DNA of 64,000 nucleotides, from NCBI RefSeq assembly GCF_022513635.1, contig NZ_JAKWBL010000001.1, positions 1 to 64,000 of the forward strand. The letters are read 5' to 3'. The notes beneath the pieces were generated by a model. That model worked only from the letters and a program-made list of their open reading frames with translations, was not told the origin of the DNA and ran no database searches. The stretch comes from Paraniabella ginsengisoli. Its GTDB lineage: Bacteria; Bacteroidota; Bacteroidia; Chitinophagales; Chitinophagaceae. A program made the translations under genes and the position numbers. This document shows, piece after piece, positions 31,186-41,632 of the stretch (positions within the stretch are counted from its first letter, which is position 1; the number at the start of each line of letters is the position of its first letter).

Positions 31186-34100
31186 ATGAAAAAACAAATG
31201 ATGTCCTCCAAAACACTGTTTACATTTTTTTCCTCGCCTTTGCTTTAAGCGCAGCAGCGCAGACTGCTCAGGTAAAAGGTACTGTTCTCGATGAACAGGG
31301 CAATCCCCTTGAAATGGTTTCTGTTGTAGCCCGCCAGGAAAGCATGGATGTGGCTACAACCCTTACCGGCAAAGATGGTTCTTTCAATCTGAACAATTTA
31401 AATCAGGAAGGAACTTATGACTTCTACTTCAGCTACGTCGGTTATGAAACGTATGTTGAAAAAAATATTGTACTGAAAAAGATCAGAGCGCTTTATTAAT
31501 AAGACTGGTAAACAAAGCGGGAGATCTTGAGCAGGTAGAAATAGCTGTAGGTTATGGCACCGTAAAGAAAAGCGACCTCACCGGAGCTGTTTCTACCGTT
31601 AAGATGGAAGACCTCGAGAATATTCCGGTTCCGCGTGTAGACCAAATGCTTGCAGGGCGGATTGCAGGAGCTGAATTCATGTCTACGGATGGAGCGCCAG
31701 GATCCGGTACGACAGTGCGTATACGGGGTACAAGGTCTATATCTGCCGACAATGAACCTTTGTACATTGTGGATGGAGTAATGGACGGGATTAATAATTT
31801 GAATGATCTGAATCCCTCTGATATTGCCAGCATCAGCGTATTGAAGGATGCGTCTTCTACAGCTATTTACGGTTCACGTGGTGCAAATGGTGTAATCATT
31901 ATCACCACTAAAAGCGGTATAAACAGGAATGGTAAAACAGATTTTACTGCAAGAACATCCCAGGGTTTTGCGCAAATGGCCGGCTATCTCGATTTAATGG
32001 ATGCTACCCAATTTGCACAATTGATCAATGATAGATATTATTATGCCAGCGCAGCCAACCGCACAAAGCCGCTTGAAGATTATCCCTATCCTGACCCGCT
32101 TTCACTTGGCGAAGGTTCCAACTGGCAAGATGCTCTTACCCGCAGCGCCCCTTTTTCTAATTATTCGTTAACAGTTTCAGGAGGCACTAATGCCACCAAA
32201 TTCTTTATTTCAGGAGGTTACGATAAAATTGATGGAGTGATTCTGGGTAGTGAGTTTAAGCGCTACCAATTTCGTTTGAACCTTGACCAGACATTGAGTA
32301 AATATGCTAAGGCGGGTGTTCGTGTTGCTTACTCCAATAGCACACAAGATCAACCAATGCGGTACTTAGGTGCTTATAATAACTGGAGCGTATCTTTTGT
32401 ATCGGTGGCACCCGTTGTTCCAATTTATAATCCAGACGGCTCGTTGAACAGTTGGAACTCCCAGAATTATTCCGGAGGTGTATCCGACCTGCCTTTGTTT
32501 GATGCAACACTAAGAAAGAATACTACGCAAACAGGAACGCTGACCTCTATGGCTTACGTCGATATTATGCCAGTTAAAAATATTGTAGCGCATTCCTCAA
32601 TTTCTTATTCCAAGTATGATATTAATAACAATGCGCTGGTTCCATCTACAATGCCCAGCCGTGCTACCGCTGGTAATGCTACTTCTAAAAGTATAAATCA
32701 GAATGATAACTTGCTGAACGAAAATACCATCACCTATAAAAACACTTTTGGCACCGAACATAATTTCGATGCCATGTATGGATTTACGGTACAGATGCGG
32801 AATTTCTACAGAGTTTCCGTAAGTGGTAGTGGTTATTATAGTGATGAAACTGCGCTTTGGGATATTGGTTCCATACCTGATAAGCAAAACCTTAACGTTA
32901 GTGGTGCAAAGGAATTGCAAACACGTGTATCGCATTTGGCCCGCCTTAATTATAATTATGCGAGGAAATATTATCTCACTGCTACTTTGCGCAGGGATGG
33001 AGCTTCGAATTTTGCCGCTAACAATAAATGGGCTTATTTCCCATCAGCAGCTTTTCGCTGGAATGTGTTGAACGAAAACTTTATGAAGAACTCCAGCCTT
33101 AGTGATTTTGCCATTCGCCTTAGTGCAGGTACATCTGGTAATGACGCCATTTCCCGATATCAATCACTCAGTCGCCTGACCTCTACAACATCGGGCTATT
33201 TGTTTGGAGATGGACAACCTGTGGCATTTTACCCGTCGGGTATTGCTAATTCAGGTTTGAAATGGGAAAAGACAACTACTTATAACGCGGGTATTGATCT
33301 TTCCTTCTTCCGCAAAAGACTTGAAGTTACAATTGAAGCTTACAGAAGCAATACTTCAGATCTGCTGCTGAGTGTACAAATGCCTACGCAAACAGGCTTC
33401 GCTTCAAGGTTGATGAATTTTGGTAAAACATCAAATAAAGGTCTGGAACTTACCATCAACTACGATATAATGCGTAAACGCAATTTCGGTTGGGCCGCCA
33501 GCTTTACTGCTGCACATAACCAACAAATGGTTGAAGATATAGGCTTAGTGGGAAGGGTTGTTACGAATACTTATACATATGGTGCGCAATACATGATAAA
33601 TGGCTACCAGTCAGGATATCCGTTGAATGCTATTTACGGATTTCAGTACGGAGGTGTGTGGAAAAACACAGAGGATATTGCACAAAATCAGATCGATAAA
33701 AAATACGTATCAGCTTCAGCGGCTTATTTGGTTCCGGGACGCCAACGTTATATTGATCAAAATAATGATGGCTTAATGAATAGCGATGATATGGTGATGT
33801 TGGGGGATGCCGATCCCGAAATGTATGGTGGTTTGCAAAACACATTCCGCTATAAAAAATATTCTTTTCCATCTTCTTTAACTATTCTATTGGAGGAGAT
33901 ATGTACTACCCTGGCGGAATGTTCAATATGACCGGGGTGTATCTGAACAATCAGCATGAACTTATGGTGAACCGGTATCATGAAGTCCGTAATCCTGATT
34001 CCGATGTTCCCAGGACCGATTCGAAAGATGATATTCCTAATGACCGGTTTGTATATGATGCCAGCTTCCTTCGTTTAAAAGCGGCTTCCATCGGTTATAC

Positions 34101-34296
34101 TTTTGATCTTGCAAAAATAACTGCCTCAAAACTCAAATCATTGGCGCTTTCGGTGAATGGAAATAACCTGATGCTACTTAAAAATTATATTGGTTATGAT
34201 CCCGAAGTAAATACAAGCGGCACATCTTCAACCTTGCGTCGTGTAGACAATGGATCATTCCCCCAAACAGGACAATCACTTTTACTGCTGAATTAA
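31186..34296 (+). CDS. SusC-type TonB-dependent transporter, third locus (frameshifted)
   Basis: Outer-membrane importer of about 1,038 residues. The start is MKKQMMSSKTLFT; with one T added near 31231 the signal peptide reads FFFLAFALSAAAQ. The N-terminal beta domain is VKGTVLDEQGNPLEMVSVVA; the SusC signature is VEIAVGYGTVKKSDLTGAVS; the plug carries SVLKDASSTAIYGSRGANGV. No STN domain is seen, so direct signalling to FecR is not evident. Further single-base losses are near 31483 (A run) and 33868 (T run; repair gives SFSIFFNYSIGGDMYYPGG). Readable pieces are 31314-31499, 31604-33931 and 33901-34296. SusD starts 13 bases after the stop. Confidence 0.92.
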
Positions 34297-34309
34297 AATT
34301 CTAAGAAAC

Positions 34310-35809
34310 ATGAAACAGTTAAAAATATTTTCACTTGTTGCGCTTACCATTTTATGCCTAAGTCTTGGTAGTTGTGAAAAGTTTTTGGAAGAAAAACCCG
34401 AGAGCTTTCTTAACGCTGATAACTTTTTCCAAACGGAAGCGCAGGCATTATCTGCGGTAAACGCCTGCTATCTTAGGCTATATAATATTTACAGAGGGGA
34501 TTTAATGATGGCAACTGAATATACCAGCGACTTGTCATACCTGACTAATGGTGGTGTAGATCAATCTTTTGGTATGTCTCCTTCCAACCCCGGAGTTAGT
34601 GATGGTATCTGGACCTCGGCCTATAACGGCATTATGGTTTGTAATGCAACCATTGCCGGTATTCAGAATTCTGCTTCACTTCCAGAAGAAAAGAAACCTG
34701 CTTTAATTGGAGAGGCTGCTATTATGCGTGCACTATATTACTATATACTCACCAGTGTGTTCGGTGATGTGCCCTACTATACAAGTGATGCAAGCGCCAG
34801 TTTTGATGCATTGATGGAAGTAGCAAAAATGGGGCGGATGCCCGCTGCGGCTACAAGGGATAGTGTAATCAAGGATCTTCAGAAATGGGCTCCAGCTATG
34901 CCTCAAACAAAAAGTTCGTCTATCCCTGATAACAGGGTAGGAGCGCCATTGGCTTATATGCTGATCGGTAAAATGGCCCTTTGGAATAAGGAATGGGATG
35001 TTTGTATTGATGCAATGCAAAAACTGAAAGATATCTATGGCGCATTATCTCAATATTCATTGACTGATACCTGGTTTCGCAATAAGAATAAAGCCGAATC
35101 TATTTTTGAAGTACAATATTCAGGAGTTATAAAAATTAGTAATGTTGCTACTCAAATGACACCAGCAAGGGCTTCTGGAGCCGTTTATGATGGTGTTACT
35201 ATTCCTGAGCTCGGCACAACAACAACAACTTTTACTGCGGCGATACCTACGGCCTATCTTATGTCTTTGTATGAAGATTCAGACCCAAGAAAGAATACTA
35301 CGCTGGCATACACGCATAATGGCGTATGGTTCAACAGGCCAAAATCTAACAATTATACAGGAAAGCCCTGGCCAGGACCCAAATTCTGGTGCCCGAGTAT
35401 GAGTCTTCAGCAGGATAATAATAATCAGAAAGTATTTCGGTTTGCTGATGCATTACTGATGTTAGCTGAAGCGGCTAATGAAAAAGACGACCCGGCAACA
35501 GCTCTGTCAGCTATTAACGAAGTGAAAGCAAGAGCTAATGCCAGTTTTGTACTCACAAGTTATCCGGGTAAAGATGCATTCCGTGAGGAACTTAAAAAAG
35601 AGCGAGCAAGGGAATTGTATGGAGAATATGGCCGCAAATGGGATCTGGTACGCTGGGGTGATTTCTATACCCGTGTAAGTGCAACATCTGCAACCGAAGT
35701 AGATGATATACAAACAAACTTAAGACCTTACCACGAATATTATCCTATACCACAATCAGAGGTTGAGCGTTCGGGTGGTGTGTTAACCAATGATGCATAT
35801 AATCAATAA
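34310..35809 (+). CDS. SusD/RagB-like glycan-binding lipoprotein, third locus
   Basis: Surface lipoprotein of 499 residues, intact. The lipobox is LGSC near residue 22. The N-terminal helical repeats include AIMRALYYYILTSVFGDVPYY, and the C-terminal region has FRFADALLMLAEAANEKDD and ELKKERARELYGEYGRKWDL, all typical of RagB/SusD. It works with the SusC encoded just upstream and is followed by a BACON-domain lipoprotein. This is the shortest of the complete SusD proteins here. The ligand is unknown. Confidence 0.95.
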   Translation: MKQLKIFSLVALTILCLSLGSCEKFLEEKPESFLNADNFFQTEAQALSAVNACYLRLYNIYRGDLMMATEYTSDLSYLTNGGVDQSFGMSPSNPGVSDGIWTSAYNGIMVCNATIAGIQNSASLPEEKKPALIGEAAIMRALYYYILTSVFGDVPYYTSDASASFDALMEVAKMGRMPAAATRDSVIKDLQKWAPAMPQTKSSSIPDNRVGAPLAYMLIGKMALWNKEWDVCIDAMQKLKDIYGALSQYSLTDTWFRNKNKAESIFEVQYSGVIKISNVATQMTPARASGAVYDGVTIPELGTTTTTFTAAIPTAYLMSLYEDSDPRKNTTLAYTHNGVWFNRPKSNNYTGKPWPGPKFWCPSMSLQQDNNNQKVFRFADALLMLAEAANEKDDPATALSAINEVKARANASFVLTSYPGKDAFREELKKERARELYGEYGRKWDLVRWGDFYTRVSATSATEVDDIQTNLRPYHEYYPIPQSEVERSGGVLTNDAYNQ

Positions 35810-35922
35810 AAACTAAAGACTATGAAATGAGCCTAAAAATTAACGAGCTAAATTATATCCAAAGCGATGGTGATTTTTACGAGAATCCATCTCATAAATT
35901 AAAATCAATAAAAAATCAACAG

Positions 35923-36558
35923 ATGAATCGATTTGTTTTATTCTTCACTTTAATTACAATATTTTTTATCGGTTGTAAAAAAGAAGACATTGTATTTAAT
36001 ACCGACCTTGCTCTTGATTCGAGGTTTATTATTCTGAATGCTCCAGCCGATACCACCAAGATAGTTGTGTATTCAGACCATAACTGGACCATGGAAAACC
36101 GGGATAATGCTTCTTGGATCACGATTCAGAAGGGATCAGGTAATGGAACAGCGTATGCAATTGTTGCAGTACCAAACAATACTTCCGACTATCCACGTGC
36201 GGCCACGCTTCTTTTCAAAGCAGGTAACAAAATAGATACTCTTAAGCTGGGGCAAAGAGGTATTGTTACGCCCGCACTTGCCATAACAGCGGCTTCTGTA
36301 GCAGCCCCTGCCGCAGGAGGTGTCGTTCAAACAGCTATCAACACTACGCTTCCGTTGAGTGCTATGAATGTTGGTTACACATATGCTGCCGGCAATAACT
36401 GGATTTCCGGTCTTCAGATAGCAGATGGTAAAGTGTCTTTTAGTGTGACGGGAAATGAAACCGCGGAAGCAAGAACTGCTAAAGTTTACCTGAGCTATTC
36501 CGATGTGCTTGGAATTAACATTAGAGATTCTCTTACCGTAAATCAGCCAAGGCCATAA
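35923..36558 (+). CDS. BACON-domain surface lipoprotein
   Basis: Lipoprotein of about 211 residues. The start is placed at MNRFVLFFTLITIFFIGC, 32 codons inside the longer open frame, because it begins a clear lipoprotein signal with lipobox FIGC. An early beta domain contains VVYSDHNWTMENRDNASWIT and the pattern DTLKLGQRG, which fit a BACON/Ig-like module (W-x-x-x-x-x-x-x-W-I with a closing L-x-x-Q-x-G strand). A second related module follows (VGYTYAAGNNWISGLQI to DSLTVNQPRP). Such proteins are non-catalytic surface spacers or glycan binders. It follows SusC/SusD in the same operon. Confidence 0.82.
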   Translation: MNRFVLFFTLITIFFIGCKKEDIVFNTDLALDSRFIILNAPADTTKIVVYSDHNWTMENRDNASWITIQKGSGNGTAYAIVAVPNNTSDYPRAATLLFKAGNKIDTLKLGQRGIVTPALAITAASVAAPAAGGVVQTAINTTLPLSAMNVGYTYAAGNNWISGLQIADGKVSFSVTGNETAEARTAKVYLSYSDVLGINIRDSLTVNQPRP

Positions 36559-36641
36559 GTTTTTGGTATTTTGTTAGGTGTTCACATCAAACATTGTGCT
36601 CTGCGATGTCAATATCGTTTTGGAAATACAACTTTAAATAT

Positions 36642-37724
36642 ATGCATGAGATGCAGAAAATATTAGTTCTAACAGCGTGTATCTGCTTGTCATGTTTGCT
36701 GCATGGCCAGTCACAAGAAAAAATATCTTTGGTGTATACTGATGCTGCTTCGATGAAACTGATCGGGCAGGCATTTCCTTTAAAAAGCTTTCATCGTATT
36801 GATACGAATGCACACCGAAATTTTTCTGCAGGTATAAAAAGGTTGCTTACAAACGGGGCGGGACTTGTTATCAGCTTTAAAACGAACAGTCCGCGTATAG
36901 CTGCCAAGTGGTGCGTAAGCAGTTCGAAACCACATAACAATATGACACCCATTGTCGATAAGGGCCTTGATCTTTATATCAAAAGAAATGGCAAATGGGA
37001 GTTTGCGGGTGTAGGCCGGCCTAATGCCGTTTGCAATGAATTTGTAATGGTAAAGGATATGGAAAAGGGTGAGAAAGAATGCCTGCTTTATTTGCCAACT
37101 TATGATGAAGTGAAAAGTCTTTCTATTGGGATTGATAGCGGTTGTAAGATTGCCTCTGGTAATGATCCTTTTACAAAGAAAAAGGTAGTAATATATGGTT
37201 CCAGCGTTACGCAGGGCGCTTCTGCCAGCAGGCCGGGAATGGCTTACCCGGCAAGGCTTTCGAGAGATATGGGAATTAATTTTGTAAATCTTGGGCTGAG
37301 TGGAAGTGGTAAAATGGAAAAAGAAGTTGCAGATATGGTAGCATCCATTCAAGCTGATGCTTTTATATTAGATTGCTTTGCAAACCCTAGTCCCGAGCAG
37401 ATTGCAAAGCGAACGGCATATATCGTAAAAGCAATAAGAGCCAAGCATCCCAATGCTCCGATTATTATGATACAAAGCGTTTTTCGGGAAACCGGAAATT
37501 TTGATTTGACAGTCAGAAAATTTGTAGAACGGCAAAATGCGAATACTTTAACTGAGTATCAGAAGTTACTAAAAGAAGGAGTAAAGCATCTTTACTTGAT
37601 ACCAGGTGACAATCTGTTAGGAAAGGATCATGAAGGTACAACAGATGGTACTCATCCCAATGACATAGGTTTTGATAGAATGTTGCAGGTAATAAAACCA
37701 GCAATAAGTCCTCTTTTAAATTAA
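36642..37724 (+). CDS. Secreted SGNH/GDSL hydrolase with N-terminal GxDLY domain
   Basis: Probable carbohydrate deacetylase or esterase of about 360 residues. The start is taken at MHEMQKILVLTACIC, which begins a signal peptide ending near LLHGQ. The N-terminal beta domain carries GLDLYIKRNGKWEFAG, the signature of the GxDLY domain. The SGNH hydrolase domain then has block I GSSVTQGAS (nucleophile Ser), the LGLSGSG oxyanion Gly, and DGTHPNDIGFDRM with the catalytic Asp-His. The intact frame and the position in a SusC/SusD operon suggest removal of ester groups from the imported glycan. The substrate cannot be read from the sequence. Confidence 0.87.
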   Translation: MHEMQKILVLTACICLSCLLHGQSQEKISLVYTDAASMKLIGQAFPLKSFHRIDTNAHRNFSAGIKRLLTNGAGLVISFKTNSPRIAAKWCVSSSKPHNNMTPIVDKGLDLYIKRNGKWEFAGVGRPNAVCNEFVMVKDMEKGEKECLLYLPTYDEVKSLSIGIDSGCKIASGNDPFTKKKVVIYGSSVTQGASASRPGMAYPARLSRDMGINFVNLGLSGSGKMEKEVADMVASIQADAFILDCFANPSPEQIAKRTAYIVKAIRAKHPNAPIIMIQSVFRETGNFDLTVRKFVERQNANTLTEYQKLLKEGVKHLYLIPGDNLLGKDHEGTTDGTHPNDIGFDRMLQVIKPAISPLLN

Positions 37725-37740
37725 AATCTTGTAAACTATT

Positions 37741-38684
37741 ATGATAAAGCGTTATTCTTTTTTGATCACAATTATTGTATGTAGCTGTCTGTTTGGTCCG
37801 TCGGCAAAAAGCCAGTCAGCGCCACAGCGGTTGCGCCTTGGGTTTTCAATCGGAGTTAATAAAATTACTCCAGAGCTATTAATTATAGCCAAGGCTAGCG
37901 GCATTGATTATATTGAAACAAGTTTAAATGCTTACGTTGATTCAGCCCGTAATCTTCGCCTTACAGATGAGGAAATTATAAGTAATGTAAAAGCAGCAAA
38001 AAAGCGGCGGACGATGCTGGTATACAAATATGGTCGATACACATGCCATTTGGGCCGCGAATAGATATTTCAATGCAAGATGATACCGAACGGCAAAAGG
38101 TATTAGAGCTGCATAAAAAAATAATTGGTTACTGTGCTTTACTCAAGCCGAAGATCATTCTATTTCATCCAAGTTTCTTTTTGGGGCTTAATGAGCGTGA
38201 AATTCGTAAGAGCCAGATGATTAAATCTGCTATTGATTTAAATAAGACGGTTAAGGAGATTGGCGCTACGACGGTAATCGAAAATATGTTTGGCCCTGAA
38301 CTTTTACGCGATGCTAAACGAGAAAGGCCATTGTTCCGTACTGTAGAAGAATCTGTAGAGATTATGAACAGGCTTCCATCAGATATTTATGCTGCGATCG
38401 ATCTGAACCATACCAAATATCCGTCGTCGTTGATATATGCTTTGGGCCCACGTTTAAAGACATTGCATGTTGCGGATGGTACTGATAAAGCCGAAAATCA
38501 TTTCTTCCCATGTAGCGGAGAAGGGCACAACGATTGGGTAGCAATTTTTATTGCACTTAATGCAGTTGGGTATAAAGGCCCGTTTATGTATGAATCTAAA
38601 TATCAGGATGTAAGTGATTTTAAATCTTGTTATGAAAGCCTGTATCAGTCTTTTGTGAAGGCATTGGGAGTAAGCAATAAATAA
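37741..38684 (+). CDS. Secreted sugar-phosphate isomerase/epimerase-like TIM barrel (frameshifted)
   Basis: Xylose-isomerase-like TIM-barrel protein of about 315 residues with an N-terminal signal peptide (LITIIVCSCLFGPSAKSQ). It is therefore a periplasmic member rather than a cytoplasmic sugar-phosphate enzyme. Barrel features: GIDYIETSL, IILFHPSFFLGL, TTVIENMFG, YAAIDLNHTKY (metal-ligand region), RLKTLHVADGTDK and HFFPCSGEGHNDW. One A is missing near 38007; repair gives KAAKKAADDAGIQIWSIHMP. Unrepaired pieces are 37741-38064 and 38043-38684. It begins 16 bases after the esterase gene. Exported members of this group occur in Bacteroidota sugar-oxidation clusters, but the reaction here is unknown. 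Confidence 0.83.
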
Positions 38685-38722
38685 TGATAGTCAATTTTAT
38701 TACAGTAGTTATTATATAAGTT

Positions 38723-39565
38723 ATGAGAAGGAAAATGTTTTTTATATTGACGTTTGTGTTGTTTGTATTGGGAGCAACAGCACAATCAGAAAACACTAAC
38801 CCGGTTAAATTAAGAGTAGGAACCTACAATGTTGGACACTTTAATCAGGGTATGAAAGGCGGACTTGAAGTGCGGGGAAAGGCCCAATATCCTACGGATA
38901 AAGAAGTGACAGGCAAATATATAAAGCAGGAACTGCTGAGTTGGAAAAGCTGGATAGGTGAGCAAAGCCTCGACATTTTAGCGGTTCAGGAATGGAACAG
39001 ATATTTTGACCAGGATAGTACATTCATAGCTGCTGATGAACTTTTAAAACCCTATTATAATAATATTTACTTCGGTGATGAACATACCTGGATTTATAAT
39101 GGTATTGCTACAAACTACCACCTGTCCAACCTTCATCAAAAATATTGGTATGAAGATTATTATGCTTTGATCGGAGACCTGAAAATTGGTAACAAAACAA
39201 TCAAGGTTATTTCTACGCATATTCCCTGGCAGGCAAAAGGACATACTAAAGCGTTGGATTCAATTATTGCTGTGTTGAAAAAATATGAATATTTCATTTG
39301 CTTTGGTGATACAAATTCTTCAGACGCTGAAATACTACGATTTCCGGCAGCAGGGTTTAACATTGCCAATGGCGGACACCAGGGGTGGTTTGTAACTGCT
39401 TCTGGCGGTGTTAAACTGGATCGCATGAAGGACGGCCCTAATCGCCATATTGATAATGTTATTACCAGCAAAAATATCAGGATCATGAATGTGTCGGCAC
39501 CATATACAAAGTTGAATGATATGGATCACCTGCCGGTTATAGCGGATGTAATTATCACTCAATAA
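38723..39565 (+). CDS. Secreted endonuclease/exonuclease/phosphatase (EEP) family protein
   Basis: Metal-dependent phosphodiesterase-fold protein of 280 residues with a signal peptide ending near VLGATAQ. EEP active-site motifs are complete: RVGTYNVGHF (Asn), LAVQEWN (metal-binding Glu), STHIPW (His), FGDTNS (Asp and Asn, in place of the usual GDFN), and DMDHLPV (Asp-His). Family members cleave nucleic acids, phosphoinositides or sphingomyelin, or remove phosphate from sugars. Its place in a PUL-like operon suggests processing of a phosphorylated or phospholipid-linked compound. The frame is intact, about 40 bases after the TIM-barrel gene. Confidence 0.85.
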   Translation: MRRKMFFILTFVLFVLGATAQSENTNPVKLRVGTYNVGHFNQGMKGGLEVRGKAQYPTDKEVTGKYIKQELLSWKSWIGEQSLDILAVQEWNRYFDQDSTFIAADELLKPYYNNIYFGDEHTWIYNGIATNYHLSNLHQKYWYEDYYALIGDLKIGNKTIKVISTHIPWQAKGHTKALDSIIAVLKKYEYFICFGDTNSSDAEILRFPAAGFNIANGGHQGWFVTASGGVKLDRMKDGPNRHIDNVITSKNIRIMNVSAPYTKLNDMDHLPVIADVIITQ

Positions 39566-39694
39566 AGTAATAAACTGGACTTTAATAAACTGTGGATCGC
39601 TGACTCGCTGTAAAGATTAATAGCTGGTCTATTGGCCAGAAGTTTAATTTGCGATAACTTATAGAAACAACACCTTTTCTAATCCCTGTGCTAC

Positions 39695-40757
39695 ATGAAG
39701 CCAAGTAAAAACTTAATAGAAAGATTTTTAAAAAACGACTGTACAAGTGCAGAGGCGGAAATAGTTGATCGATTTTTTAAAGAAAATCCTGATGAATTGG
39801 AGCACTATTTCCCTGTAAATGCCTGGCTCACTGAACCAGAAGCGAAATTGGATGCAACTGTTAGTGATAGAATATTACAACATGTCAGGGAAAAATATAA
39901 GAAAAAAAGCAGGCATCTTTAACAGCAAAAATATTACGGTATGTTGCAGCTGCTTCTGTTGCTGGCCTTGTAATGGTCATCGGGCTAAAAATATTTACTT
40001 CCACGAAAACTTCAGAAAAACAAACTCTAGCGGCAGCTCATGCAAATACAGCTGATCTAATGCAAACCATTGACAACAAAACAGGCAAAGTTATGCAGAT
40101 AACTTTGTCAGACTGTTCAGTAGTTGCACTTTATCCAAATGGCATACTTCAATATTTACCTGCGTTCGAGGAAAACAGAAGGATCTTGTATTTAAATGGC
40201 AAGGCCAGATTTGATGTGCGTAAAGATAAGGTGAGGCCTTTTACCGTATATGCATCGGGGATTGCCACAACGGCTTTAGGCACACGATTTATAATATCAG
40301 TGTTAGATGATAAGCAAGTATCTGTAACACTAAAGGAGGGTATTGTAAAGGTATCGCCGGAGCATGGAAGAGATACAAGTATGCATGTATTGTTGCGCCC
40401 CGGCGATCAACTGATTGTAAACAGCAGAAAATTTCATAGCTATTCTTTGACGCATGAGGCCGCTTCTGCTTTTGCAAAAGAAAAACGTACGGTGTTGAAA
40501 ATTCCTGATGATACCACCACAAAAAAGAAACAAGGTTGGTCTTTAAAAACCAACCGTTAAAAGATGTGTTCAGGAAAGTAGAAGAAAAATTTAATGTAAC
40601 TGTAGATCATATAAATGCACCAGGTGTTGAAGAAAAATTATTTACAGGTATTTTTCTTGAAAATGACAACCTGAAATTTATATGTGATCTGATTTGCAAA
40701 TTGCATGGACTGCATTACCGTATTGAAAAGCATACCGTCATCATAAGCTCAAATTGA
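39695..40757 (+). CDS. FecR-family anti-sigma factor (frameshifted)
   Basis: Inner-membrane anti-sigma regulator of about 355 residues. The cytoplasmic N-terminal part (LIERFLKNDCTSAEAEIVDR) would bind the sigma factor. One membrane helix (RYVAAASVAGLVMVIGLKIF) follows, then the periplasmic FecR domain (YLNGKARFDVRKDKVRPFTV, TALGTRFIISVLDDKQVSV) and the C-terminal DUF4974/STN-like domain (LKDVFRKVEEKFNVTVDHIN, HYRIEKHTVIISSN). Single-base losses occur near 39907 (A run) and 40533 (T run). Readable pieces are 39695-39922, 39973-40560 and 40536-40757. The nearest upstream sigma gene is at 30494, with the SusC/SusD block between. Confidence 0.87.
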
Positions 40758-40873
40758 TCTGCAATTTTATCAACGATCCTCGCATTATTAAGAAGTAAGA
40801 TCTTGTTGAAGATTTGTTGAATTACTACAAGTAAGTTTTATATTTACTCCCTGGTAATTTTAAACTTTACTCA

Positions 40874-41632
40874 ATGATGTTTGTAAGACGCTTCTCTTTT
40901 GTTGCAATTTTCGTATTGGCTTCCCTTTTAAATTTCGCCCAGAATTCTAAACAAATTTATGAGCTTAGGGTGTATGAACTACGGTTTGGTGGGGCAAGAG
41001 GAGTTCTGGAGAAATATTTCGAAAAAGCCTTATTCCCTACTTTGAATAAGTATGGCATAAAAGATATCGGAGCTTTTGAGGAGATTTCGAAAGAAGATCC
41101 GGCAAAACTATATCTTTTAATTCCTTATGCTTCAATGGAAGCTTTTGGCAAAACAGTTGAACGTCTTGAAACGGATACCTTGTTTAAAGAATTGAGTAAA
41201 GAATTTGATTTTATTTCTGCTGATAAAACACCTTATACACGCATCTCTTCAATGTTAATGTCGGCATTCAGCGGCCTCCCGCAACTGGTAAAGCCTAAGA
41301 AATCTCAAAAGCTATTTGAAGTCAGAACTTATGAAAGTCACAATGAAGCTGCTTCTTTCAATAAGATAAGCATGTTTAATGATGAAGAGTTAAAGGTTTT
41401 TCAGCAAACAGGTCTTCATTCCGTATTTTTTGGACAAAACATTATTGGGGAGCATCTTCCATGCCTTACTTATATGCTTGCTTTCGATTCGATGGAAGAA
41501 CGTGAGGCGAACTGGAGAAAATTCGGCGCAAACCCTGATTGGAAGCGCATTTCCTCCGATGTTAAATATGCTAACAATATAAATAAAATAAGAAGGGTCT
41601 TTTTGACACCACTGCCTTATTCCCAATTATAA
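40874..41632 (+). CDS. Secreted NIPSNAP-family protein
   Basis: Protein of 252 residues with a signal peptide ending near LASLLNFAQ. Two ferredoxin-like dimeric alpha/beta-barrel repeats of the NIPSNAP family follow: the first starts at QIYELRVYELRFGGARGVL, the second at LFEVRTYESHNEAASFNKI. The frame is intact. Exported NIPSNAP proteins are frequent in Bacteroidota and Planctomycetota sugar-degradation clusters, but no reaction is established for them that I can use here. It follows FecR by about 115 bases and may have its own promoter. Confidence 0.85.
   Translation: MMFVRRFSFVAIFVLASLLNFAQNSKQIYELRVYELRFGGARGVLEKYFEKALFPTLNKYGIKDIGAFEEISKEDPAKLYLLIPYASMEAFGKTVERLETDTLFKELSKEFDFISADKTPYTRISSMLMSAFSGLPQLVKPKKSQKLFEVRTYESHNEAASFNKISMFNDEELKVFQQTGLHSVFFGQNIIGEHLPCLTYMLAFDSMEEREANWRKFGANPDWKRISSDVKYANNINKIRRVFLTPLPYSQL

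Noticed and set aside
36780..37352. 190-codon minus-strand ORF
   Set aside because: It lies fully inside the intact SGNH hydrolase gene; its translation is rich in Tyr, His and Ile as expected for a shadow frame.
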